From Sphingomonadaceae bacterium (lineage in GTDB: Bacteria; Pseudomonadota; Alphaproteobacteria; Sphingomonadales; Sphingomonadaceae): a DNA stretch of 10,652 nt. The stretch is from positions 1 through 10,652 of the forward strand of contig JACVCM010000102.1 in the NCBI GenBank assembly GCA_016742125.1. Reading direction: 5' to 3'. The translations under genes were made by a program, and so were the position numbers. The notes beneath the pieces are model-generated. The model was not told the DNA's origin and searched no databases. It worked only from the letters and a program-made list of their open reading frames with translations. Below, piece after piece: positions 1 to 6,117 of this stretch. The stretch's first letter is position 1. Every line of letters begins with the position of its first letter.

Positions 1-1
1 C

Positions 2-311
2 GGGTGGTTTCTGGTGCGCCTTGAAGGGCCCGCCACCGGGTTTGGGAAGCGAGTCCCGGACGACATGGTCGCAGGGTGCGGGTGGGCGAATGACGGCTGT
101 GCCGCTGCTGCTATTTGCCGTTGCTGCGCGGCGGATGGATTACAGCACGATGGGATTCATCCAGTATCTTGCGCCAACGCTACAGTTTTTGTGCGGTGTA
201 CTGATTTACAATGAGCCGCTGACCACATTGCGCGCAGTCAGCTTTGCACTGATCTGGGTTGCCCTTGCCATCTTTAGCTGGGACGCGATTCGGCGAATGC
301 GCGCGGCCTAA
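2..311 (+). pseudogene. rarD: RarD-like EamA family permease, 3' end, apparently frameshifted
   Basis: This is the C-terminal end of a RarD-type EamA/DMT inner-membrane permease; the 5' part lies outside the window. From 90 the reading MTAVPLLLFAVAARR, then MGFIQYLAPTLQFL and ALIWVALAIFSWDAIRR, is the typical end of RarD, with the last two or three membrane helices. The upstream part fits RarD only in another frame: from position 2 one reads GWFLVRLEGPATGFG and then DDMVAG. Removing one G from the GGG at 74-76 joins both parts as DDMVAGAGGRMTAVPLLLF. As written, the upstream frame stops at 214 with a non-RarD tail. So this is either a real frameshift (pseudogene) or a one-base sequence error. 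RarD is named for chloramphenicol sensitivity in Pseudomonas, but its substrate is unknown. Its TAA stop overlaps the pyrC stop. Confidence 0.72.
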
Positions 312-1345
312 CCCACCAAGCGCCAGCTTATTTCGTCGGCTGCGTGGAAGGGCACAATGGAGGTGCCGTTGGCATCAATGGTTTTAGGAACTGAGACGAC
401 TGCGCGTTCAAGCGTTACCGTGCCTTCGTTCAACGGCAAGCCATAGAAGCGCGGGCCGTTTTCGCTCGCGAAGGCCTCGAACTTGTCCAGCGCACCCTCT
501 TCGTCGAACACCGTGACATAGCTCTCCAACGCATAAGGCGCATTGAAGATGCCAGCGCAGCCGCAGGCGCTTTCCTTGGCCGACGTGGCGTGCGGGGCGC
601 TGTCGGTGCCGAGGAAATATTTGGCCGAACCCGATGTTGCGGCATCGCGCAATGCAAGCCTGTGCTTTTCGCGCTTCGCAACGGGCAAGCAATAGGCGTG
701 GGGGCGAATGCCACCGGCAAACATGGCATTGCGGTTAATGTGGAGATGTTGCGGTGTGATCGTGGCTCCCACATTTGGACCGCTGCCATCGACAAAAGCG
801 ACAGCGTCCGCAGTCGTGATATGCTCGAAAACAATTTTGAGTTCAGGCAGCTCACGGACAAGGCCTGATAATGTGCGTTCGATAAACACCGCCTCACGGT
901 CGAAGATATCGACATCATGGTCGGTGACTTCACCGTGGATCAGGAGCGGCATTCCAATGGCTGCCATATGCTCCAGCGCAGGCATTATGTTGGCGACGTC
1001 GGTGACGCCATGCGCACTGCCCGTCGTGGCATGTGCCGGGTAAAGCTTTGCCGCGGTAAAGACGCCCTCCCTAAACCCGCGTGCCAGTTCGTCGCCCTTG
1101 CTCGCATCCGTCAGATATGCCGTCATCAGGGGGACGAAATCGATGCTGTCGGGCACCGCCGCCAGGATGCGGTCCCGATAGGCGGCGCCGGCTTCCACAC
1201 TCGTCACTGGCGGCGATAGGTTGGGCATCACAATCGCCCGGCCAAACTGCCGCGCGGTATAGGGCACCACGCCGCGCATGATATCGCCATCGCGAAGGTG
1301 AACATGCCAGTCATCGGGGCGGCGGATGGTAAGGGTGTCGGTCAT
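308..1345 (-). CDS. pyrC: dihydroorotase, class II (E. coli PyrC type)
   Basis: This zinc amidohydrolase interconverts N-carbamoyl-L-aspartate and L-dihydroorotate, the third step of de novo pyrimidine synthesis, in the cytosol. The 345-residue length matches the family. The metal ligands are all visible: H14 and H16 in DDWHVHLRDG, the lysine that becomes carbamylated at K100 in FTAAKLYPAHATT, H137 in LLIHGE, H175 in FEHITT and D248 in LGTDSAPH. Each sits two positions before its E. coli counterpart. The substrate-binding stretch MPNLSPPVT is at about 40-48. The ATG at 1345 has an AAAGGGA ribosome site (1357-1351) five bases upstream. The gene is divergent from ygfZ, 39 bp away, and its TAG stop overlaps the rarD TAA in the four bases 308-311. 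It appears intact and is most probably active. Confidence 0.97.
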   Translation of the reverse strand: MTDTLTIRRPDDWHVHLRDGDIMRGVVPYTARQFGRAIVMPNLSPPVTSVEAGAAYRDRILAAVPDSIDFVPLMTAYLTDASKGDELARGFREGVFTAAKLYPAHATTGSAHGVTDVANIMPALEHMAAIGMPLLIHGEVTDHDVDIFDREAVFIERTLSGLVRELPELKIVFEHITTADAVAFVDGSGPNVGATITPQHLHINRNAMFAGGIRPHAYCLPVAKREKHRLALRDAATSGSAKYFLGTDSAPHATSAKESACGCAGIFNAPYALESYVTVFDEEGALDKFEAFASENGPRFYGLPLNEGTVTLERAVVSVPKTIDANGTSIVPFHAADEISWRLVG

Positions 1346-1384
1346 GGGCTTCCCTTTAGGCGAAGCAAACCCTATCTGTCACCT

Positions 1385-2107
1385 ATGCCAGATACCCGTC
1401 TGTTCGATCGTGCCGTCATTCGCCTTTCACCGACCGAAGCGGACGAAGATGTACGTGGCTTTCTGCAGGGATTGGTGACGCAGGATACAACCGCGGAATT
1501 ACCATTATGGTCAGGTTTGCTTACGCCGCAGGGCAAGGCGTTGTTCGACTTCATCTTGTGGGACGATGGCTCCGACCTTCTGATCGATTGCGAAGGCGCA
1601 CAGGCCGAGGCTTTGACGCGGCGTTTGTCGATGTACCGCCTGCGACGCAAGGTCGGGATTTTTATCGACGCCGATATGGGCGTGTTCTGGTCGCGGGAAG
1701 GCAGCGGTGATCCGCGTCATCCCGAACTCGGCCAGCGCTGGCTTGGCCCGATCAACGCTCAGGACGCCGACGCCAGTGACGTCTTTCGCGCCCACCGCCT
1801 TGCCCTCGGCATTACGGAGGGTGTAGCTGAACTCGGCAGTGACCAGACGCTCTGGCTCGAGGCCAATGCGGCTGAATTGAATGGCGTGTCCTTCTCCAAA
1901 GGTTGCTATGTTGGGCAGGAGAACACTGCGCGGATGAACTGGCGGCAAAAAGTCAACAGACGGCTGGTGGTCGTTCCGCTTGCGAATGCCGATCTCAAGA
2001 GGCAGCGGGTCGCCTATCCGGACCTCGACATATCGGTCGAACTTCGTCGCGTTGAGGATATGACAGATCTTAACCTGCCCGAATGGCAGCGCGCGGCGAT
2101 CAGCTAA
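1385..2107 (+). CDS. ygfZ: YgfZ/GcvT-like folate-binding protein
   Basis: The product is 240 residues and related to the tetrahydrofolate-binding aminomethyltransferase GcvT. YgfZ proteins (CAF17/IBA57 in eukaryotes) use folate to help assemble or repair certain Fe-S enzymes, such as the MiaB-type tRNA-modifying protein. The signature K-G-C-Y-x-G-Q-E is present as FSKGCYVGQENTARM near residue 175-185. The N-terminal half contains the family's FLQGLVTQD and GLLTPQGKALFDF segments. The ATG at 1385 is chosen because family proteins begin just before the RLFDRAVIRLSPTEAD-type strand. The in-frame ATG at 1298 would lie inside the divergent pyrC. No clear Shine-Dalgarno precedes 1385, so a leaderless or very short leader is possible. 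The 3' end overlaps the cupredoxin gene by 8 bases. The family assignment is firm; the Fe-S role is known for relatives and only inferred here. Confidence 0.93.
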   Translation: MPDTRLFDRAVIRLSPTEADEDVRGFLQGLVTQDTTAELPLWSGLLTPQGKALFDFILWDDGSDLLIDCEGAQAEALTRRLSMYRLRRKVGIFIDADMGVFWSREGSGDPRHPELGQRWLGPINAQDADASDVFRAHRLALGITEGVAELGSDQTLWLEANAAELNGVSFSKGCYVGQENTARMNWRQKVNRRLVVVPLANADLKRQRVAYPDLDISVELRRVEDMTDLNLPEWQRAAIS

Positions 2108-2480
2108 CGATTATCGTCCCGGTCATGCCGAACCCGGCATGCAGGAAATGCCCGCATTTAACCTTGTAATTCCCGACCTTGGGCGTCAGCGTTACGTCCG
2201 CGCTGTCGCCAGCGCTCAAGTCGATCCGCCCTTTCTTGCCCAGCTTCGCCCGTGTTGCGGTATCCATGGTCGCAGCCTTGAAGAACTCGGGCGCAGTGAA
2301 ATCGTGCCCGCCCGATCCCTGGTTGACGAAATGCAGAGTCACCGGTTGGCCTGCCTTCAGCGAAATCGCCGAGGGCGTGAACTTGAAATTGGCGAGCACG
2401 ATTTCGACCCGTGCCGGATTTTGCGCCGCGCTAGGTGCTATCAAGGCAACAGCCACGGCCAGATAAGCGATATGTTTCAT
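2100..2480 (-). CDS. secreted single-domain cupredoxin (blue copper protein)
   Basis: This is a 126-residue periplasmic protein with a signal peptide (K2, hydrophobic 5-15, likely cleavage after PSAAQ near residue 20) and one cupredoxin domain. All four type-1 copper ligands are in place: H59 in GGHDF, then C109, H114 and M119 in CGHFLHAGFGM (C-x4-H-x4-M). It probably carries electrons or binds copper; the sequence does not say for which partner. The segment FKFTPSAISLKAGQPVTLHFVN is the usual first half of plastocyanin/azurin-like domains. The ATG at 2480 is preferred over the in-frame ATG at 2492: GGAG lies eight bases upstream of 2480, and the signal peptide then starts MKHIAYL. It follows the rlpA-like gene by 41 bp on the same strand and may be cotranscribed. 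Its end overlaps ygfZ tail to tail. Confidence 0.9.
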   Translation of the reverse strand: MKHIAYLAVAVALIAPSAAQNPARVEIVLANFKFTPSAISLKAGQPVTLHFVNQGSGGHDFTAPEFFKAATMDTATRAKLGKKGRIDLSAGDSADVTLTPKVGNYKVKCGHFLHAGFGMTGTIIVS

Positions 2481-2521
2481 GACAATCTCCATCGCCCCAC
2501 AGCGATGATAGACCAGATTGC

Positions 2522-2890
2522 CTAGTCAAGCAATTCGAGCCTGACCCTCGCGGTACCACTGCGGTGCATATCGATCTCCCGCGCCGCTGCCTGACTAATA
2601 TCGATGATCCGTCCCTTGCCCCACGGTCCGCGGTCGTTGATGCGCACAACGACTTCCTTGCCATTGGCAAGATTGGTAACCGCTACCCGACTGTGAAAGG
2701 CAAGGGTCCGATGCGCCGCGGTCATTGCGCCGGGGTCAAAGCGTTCTCCGCTCGCGGTCCGGCTGCCCGCAAATTCATTGCCATAATAGCTGCCCATTCC
2801 TTCGCCCACGAGGCTGCGGCTGTCGCCCGCTTGGGCCAGAACCGGAACGGCGAGCAACGCCAGGAGCGCAAAACGACTCATCTGTGACAT
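2522..2890 (-). CDS. rlpA: RlpA-like septal lytic transglycosylase (double-psi beta-barrel)
   Basis: This is a 122-residue exported RlpA-family protein. A signal peptide (SRFALLALLAVPVLAQA, likely cleaved near residue 21) precedes one double-psi beta-barrel domain, about 29-121. RlpA of Pseudomonas is a lytic transglycosylase that cuts peptidoglycan strands lacking stem peptides at the septum. The residues matching its active site are present with the right spacing: E49 and D52 in ASGERFD, H60 in TAAHRTL and D86 in INDRGPW. There is no SPOR domain, so septal targeting by denuded glycan is not evident. There is no lipobox cysteine, so it should be a soluble periplasmic protein. The ATG at 2890 has GGAGG five bases upstream; the in-frame ATGs at 2902 and 2881 fit that site less well. 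It lies 91 bp downstream of gyrB on the same strand. The family is certain; enzymatic activity is inferred. Confidence 0.92.
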   Translation of the reverse strand: MSQMSRFALLALLAVPVLAQAGDSRSLVGEGMGSYYGNEFAGSRTASGERFDPGAMTAAHRTLAFHSRVAVTNLANGKEVVVRINDRGPWGKGRIIDISQAAAREIDMHRSGTARVRLELLD

Positions 2891-2981
2891 GGACCCCTCC
2901 ATGCCCGGGTACTGCCGTTATGCCGTCGACGTCGCAAACGATTGGCGACACGGCGCTTCACTTGCGGGCTAAATCGAGATG

Positions 2982-5519
2982 CTAAACGTCCAAATTCGCT
3001 ACATTGAGCGCATTTTCGACGATGAAGTCCCGGCGCGGTTCCACCACCTCACCCATCAGCTTGGTGAAAATATCGTCCGCCAGATCGGCCTGGTCGATCT
3101 CGACCTTGAGCAGCGAGCGGTGATTGGGGTCGAGGGTCGTTTCCCACAATTGCTCGGCGTTCATTTCGCCAAGGCCCTTGTAGCGCGAGATCGAAAGGCC
3201 CTTGCGGCCCGCAGCCAGAACGGCGTCGAGCAGTTCGGACGGGCGGGTGATCGCGCCCTTGTTACCGATACCCGCTGGGGTAGTAGAGCGGGGGGCCTGA
3301 TCGTTCTCGGTTGCTTCCTGGGCGTCTTCCAGCACATCGGGTTCCGGCTCGGCTGCTGCCGCGGTCGATTTGACGAGGCGCGCTGGCGATGCGTAGCTGG
3401 CCGTTTCCTCGCTAGCCAACCGGTGTAGCTTGCGCGCTTCGGCGGAAGCCAAGAAGGTGGCTTCAACGATATGGTGGTCGGTGACGCCGCGCCATAGCCG
3501 TTCGAAATGATAGCCGCCATCTTCCGACACGCGACCAGACCATTTGCCCTCGACATCCTGCGCATCCATCCATGCAGCTGCTTTGGCTACAGCAGCTGCG
3601 CGGTCTTGTGCATCGGAATCGAGCGCGCCGGTGAGCGCCATTGCCTCGACAATCGTCGGGTCGTAACGGCGCGGGACAAAAGCCATCAAGCTGCGCATGC
3701 GCCGCGCATGTTCGACAAGGCTGGCAAGGTCTGCACCTGCCCGTTGCCCGCCTTCGCCCTCAAGCACGACCCCCCCAAGGCCCAGTTCGACCAGGTGGTC
3801 GTCCAATGCCTTGTCGTCCTTGACGTAGATTTCGCTGCGGCCCTTGGCCACCTTGTACAGCGGAGGCTGTGCGATGAAGAGATGCCCGTTTTCGATGATC
3901 TCGGGCATTTGCCGGTAGAAGAAGGTAAGCAACAGCGTGCGGATGTGCGACCCGTCGACATCGGCGTCGGTCATGATCACGATCTTGTGATAGCGTAGCT
4001 TCTCGATATTGAAATCCTCGCGCCCGATTCCGGTGCCCATCGCCTGGATGAGCGTACCGACTTCCTTGGACGACAGCATCCGGTCGAAACGGGCGCGTTC
4101 GACATTGAGAATCTTGCCTTTTAACGGCAGGATCGCTTGATAATGCCTGTCGCGGCCTTGCTTTGCCGAGCCGCCTGCGGAGTCGCCTTCGACGAGGAAA
4201 AGCTCGGACTTGGCGGGGTCTTTTTCCTGACAATCGGCAAGTTTGCCCGGTAGCGAGGCGATGCCCATCACGCTCTTGCGCGACGCCTCCCGCGCCTTGC
4301 GCGCCGCTTCACGCGCGGCGGCGGCGTCGATAACCTTCTGGATAACGGTGCGCGCATGGCCGGGATTTTCCTCCAGCCAGTCATTCATCCGGTCGGCCAT
4401 CAGGCTTTCGAGCGGCTGGCGCACTTCGCTCGACACCAGCTTGTCCTTGGTCTGTGAGCTGAACTTCGGATCGGGCAGCTTGACAGAAACAATCGCCGTC
4501 AGCCCTTCGCGCATGTCGTCGCCGGTAAGCGCGACTTTCTCCTTCTTCAGCATTCCCGATTTCTCGGCATAGCCGTTGAGTGTGCGTGTCAGCGCGGAAC
4601 GGAACGCTGCCAGGTGGGTGCCGCCGTCACGTTGCGGAATATTGTTGGTAAAGCAAAGGACGTTCTCATAATATGAGTCGTTCCATTCGAGCGCGACGTC
4701 GATGCCGATACCGTCGCGCTGCGACGAAATCGCGATGGGATCGGCGAGCAGCGCAGTCTTGTTACGGTCGAGATATTTCACGAAAGCCGCAATCCCGCCT
4801 TCGTAGAACAGATCATGCTCTTTCACGTCCGAATGGCGTTTGTCGCGCAGCAATATGCGCACGCCCGAATTGAGGAATGCCAGTTCGCGGTAACGATGCT
4901 CCAGCTTGTCGAAGTCGAATTCGGTGACGTTTTTGAATGTCTCGGTCGAAGCCATAAAGGTCACGCGCGTACCCTTCTTGCCTTCCGGCGCGTCGCCCAC
5001 GACCTTGAGCGGGGCGACTGCATCGCCATGCTCGAAGCGCATCCAATGCTCCTTGCCCTCGCGCCAGATGGTGAGTTCGAGAAACTCACTCAAAGCATTG
5101 ACCACCGAAACGCCGACGCCGTGCAGGCCGCCGGATACTTTATAGGCGTTGTCGTCGCTCGTATTCTCGAACTTCCCGCCTGCATGCAGCTGGGTCATGA
5201 TGACCTCGGCCGCCGACACACCCTCTTCCTTGTGCATGTCGGTCGGAATCCCGCGACCGTTATCCTCGACCGAAACCGAGCCATCGGGGTTCAATTCGAT
5301 CAGCACCAGGTCGCAATGCCCGGCGAGCGCTTCGTCGATAGCATTGTCCGAAACCTCGAACACCATATGATGCAAACCCGAGCCATCGTCTGTGTCGCCG
5401 ATATACATGCCGGGCCGCTTGCGCACGGCGTCGAGGCCCTTCAGCACCTTGATACTGTCGGCGCCATAAGCATTCTGGTTGGGCATGTTTTGCGGGGTTT
5501 CCGGTGTTTCGTCTATCAT
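2982..5519 (-). CDS. gyrB: DNA gyrase subunit B
   Basis: This is the ATPase subunit of the type IIA topoisomerase that introduces negative supercoils with GyrA. The 845-residue product is slightly longer than the E. coli protein. The GHKL ATPase domain is at about 25-235, with E55 and N59 in FEVSDNAIDE, D86 in VEDNGRGIP and the G-rich lid SGGLHGVGVSVVNALS. A transducer domain follows. The TOPRIM domain starts near residue 435, with EGDSAGGSA and, further on, DADVDGSH, which hold the metal-binding acids. The long Gram-negative insertion then precedes the C-terminal SRYKGLGEMNAEQLWETT block. An acidic, Ala/Pro-rich stretch at about 715-751 looks like a lineage-specific linker. Start choice: ATG 5519 (MIDETPETPQ). 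ATG 5528 is also possible; the 5567 ATG reads an unlikely leader. Neither favoured start has a properly spaced Shine-Dalgarno. There is no dnaA, dnaN or recF nearby. Confidence 0.97.
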   Translation of the reverse strand: MIDETPETPQNMPNQNAYGADSIKVLKGLDAVRKRPGMYIGDTDDGSGLHHMVFEVSDNAIDEALAGHCDLVLIELNPDGSVSVEDNGRGIPTDMHKEEGVSAAEVIMTQLHAGGKFENTSDDNAYKVSGGLHGVGVSVVNALSEFLELTIWREGKEHWMRFEHGDAVAPLKVVGDAPEGKKGTRVTFMASTETFKNVTEFDFDKLEHRYRELAFLNSGVRILLRDKRHSDVKEHDLFYEGGIAAFVKYLDRNKTALLADPIAISSQRDGIGIDVALEWNDSYYENVLCFTNNIPQRDGGTHLAAFRSALTRTLNGYAEKSGMLKKEKVALTGDDMREGLTAIVSVKLPDPKFSSQTKDKLVSSEVRQPLESLMADRMNDWLEENPGHARTVIQKVIDAAAAREAARKAREASRKSVMGIASLPGKLADCQEKDPAKSELFLVEGDSAGGSAKQGRDRHYQAILPLKGKILNVERARFDRMLSSKEVGTLIQAMGTGIGREDFNIEKLRYHKIVIMTDADVDGSHIRTLLLTFFYRQMPEIIENGHLFIAQPPLYKVAKGRSEIYVKDDKALDDHLVELGLGGVVLEGEGGQRAGADLASLVEHARRMRSLMAFVPRRYDPTIVEAMALTGALDSDAQDRAAAVAKAAAWMDAQDVEGKWSGRVSEDGGYHFERLWRGVTDHHIVEATFLASAEARKLHRLASEETASYASPARLVKSTAAAAEPEPDVLEDAQEATENDQAPRSTTPAGIGNKGAITRPSELLDAVLAAGRKGLSISRYKGLGEMNAEQLWETTLDPNHRSLLKVEIDQADLADDIFTKLMGEVVEPRRDFIVENALNVANLDV

Positions 5520-5554
5520 CCTTTGCATATAGGCCGATGCCCCGCAAAACCCAA
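5519..5554 (-). promoter_or_regulatory. candidate gyrB promoter giving a leaderless transcript
   Basis: On the minus strand TTGGGT (about 5554-5549) and TATATG (5531-5526) are separated by 17 bases. This is a half-consensus sigma-70-type -35 and a 4/6 -10. The expected start of transcription, seven bases after the -10, falls on or next to the A of the ATG at 5519, so the mRNA would be leaderless. That agrees with the absence of a spaced ribosome site, but the match is modest and this is inference. Confidence 0.35.
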
Positions 5555-5598
5555 GGAAAAGCGGCAAATTCTGCTTATTTTTCCACAGTGTTTTCAGG

Positions 5599-5628
5599 TT
5601 GATAGATCGGGAATTTTGGTTTCATAGA
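5599..5628 (+). promoter_or_regulatory. weak candidate promoter for the GxxExxY gene
   Basis: TTGATA at 5599-5604 matches the -35 consensus at five of six bases. CATAGA at 5623-5628, 18 bases later, is a poor -10 (three of six). The -35 lies outside the left repeat arm and the -10 inside it, so expression would depend on the sequence flanking the cassette. Low confidence. Confidence 0.22.
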
Positions 5629-5645
5629 AGGCTAAAAGGTAAAAA
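5619..5645 (+). repeat. left arm of an inverted repeat framing the GxxExxY gene
   Basis: The 27-base arm starts GTTTCATA at 5619 and continues through AAGGC and AAAAGG to an A5 run ending at 5645. It pairs with the reverse complement of 6067-6093 at 24 of 27 positions; the mismatches are at 5627, 5633 and 5640. The outer 8 bases are identical in both arms. The arm ends just before the GGGG used as ribosome site for the gene at 5659. Confidence 0.8.
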
Positions 5646-5658
5646 GGGGTGACGTGGC

Positions 5659-6048
5659 ATGACAAAATCTGGTGAGGAATTGGCAAGGATTGTCGTTGAT
5701 TGCGGCTTTCATTTGCATAAGGAGGTCGGGCCGGGGCTGCTTGAATCTGTTTATGAAAAGGTTTTTGCAAACCGGCTGACACGCTTAGGTCTGTCGGTCG
5801 AAACGCAGAAATCCATTCCGATCAAAATCGACGATTTATCGTTCGCAGATGGCTTTCGCGCCGATCTCCTTATTGAAAACAGGCTTTTAGTCGAAATTAA
5901 ATCCGTAGAGAAGATGTCGCCAGTTCATATTAAGCAGGTACTGAGCTATTTGAGATTGATGCAACTCCCACTCGGTCTGCTAATAAATTTCGGCGCGGAG
6001 ACCTTCCGCGACGGCACGACCCGCGTCATGAACAATCGCGCAAACTGA
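5659..6048 (+). CDS. GxxExxY family protein (PD-(D/E)XK nuclease superfamily fold)
   Basis: This is a small 129-residue protein of the GxxExxY family. The naming motif is at G26-x-x-E29-x-x-Y32 (EVGPGLLESVYE). A PD-(D/E)XK-like core follows: D69 in FRADLLI, then E79 and K81 in LLVEIKSVE, with the accompanying Q93-x3-Y97 (KQVLSYL) helix and a final strand GLLINFG. This pattern suggests a metal-dependent nuclease-type active site, but the family has no established biological role and no substrate can be read from the sequence. There is no partner methylase, toxin or helicase beside it. The ATG at 5659 has AAGGGG nine bases upstream. Codon use differs from the neighbours (three TTA, plus AGA, CTA and ATA codons) and the gene is visibly AT-richer, which suggests acquisition. 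It is framed by a 27-bp inverted repeat (5619-5645, 6067-6093), as if it were a one-gene cassette inserted between gyrB and the acyl-CoA synthetase. Confidence 0.9.
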   Translation: MTKSGEELARIVVDCGFHLHKEVGPGLLESVYEKVFANRLTRLGLSVETQKSIPIKIDDLSFADGFRADLLIENRLLVEIKSVEKMSPVHIKQVLSYLRLMQLPLGLLINFGAETFRDGTTRVMNNRAN

Positions 6049-6066
6049 CTAACAAGTCTTTTTGCT

Positions 6067-6093
6067 TTTTTTCCTTTTCGCCTTTTATGAAAC
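6067..6093 (+). repeat. right arm of the inverted repeat framing the GxxExxY gene
   Basis: This is the T-rich complement of the left arm, ending TATGAAAC at 6086-6093. It begins 18 bases after the TGA of the GxxExxY gene and ends 24 bases before the acyl-CoA synthetase ATG. The T-rich character extends leftwards to about 6056 with further units of the type CTTTTTG. There is no local GC-rich hairpin before the T runs, so it does not look like an ordinary intrinsic terminator. Confidence 0.8.
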
Positions 6094-6117
6094 ATATCAC
6101 AAAGGCCAGAATTCAAC

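Noticed and set aside
1298..1384. Upstream in-frame start for ygfZ at 1298.
   Set aside because: It would place the leader inside pyrC and add 29 residues that do not resemble the family's N-terminus.
2903..2981. Possible terminator or promoter between gyrB and the rlpA-like gene (GTCGC/GCGAC pair, CATAAC).
   Set aside because: The stem is only five bases with a nine-base loop and no T run. The CATAAC box has no -35 at a suitable distance.
5520..5567. Longer gyrB start at 5567.
   Set aside because: It adds a Phe/Cys-rich leader (MPLFLGFCGASAY) absent from GyrB proteins and would cover the likely promoter.
5579..5587. TTTTCCACA, which matches the relaxed DnaA-box pattern TTWTNCACA, upstream of gyrB.
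   Set aside because: A single relaxed 9-mer is expected about once per window of this size by chance, and there are no neighbouring boxes or AT-rich unwinding element.
4815..5627. A 270-codon open frame on the + strand opposite gyrB.
   Set aside because: It is a shadow of the conserved gyrB frame in GC-rich DNA; it has no family motifs and no ribosome site of note.
5594..5782. A 62-codon minus-strand frame across the left repeat arm and the start of the GxxExxY gene.
   Set aside because: It overlaps the conserved N-terminus of the GxxExxY gene on the other strand and has no recognisable motif.
5605..6110. Search for a target-site duplication just outside the inverted-repeat arms.
   Set aside because: The bases flanking the arms (ATTTTG on the left, ATATCA on the right) share no direct repeat, so no duplication is claimed.
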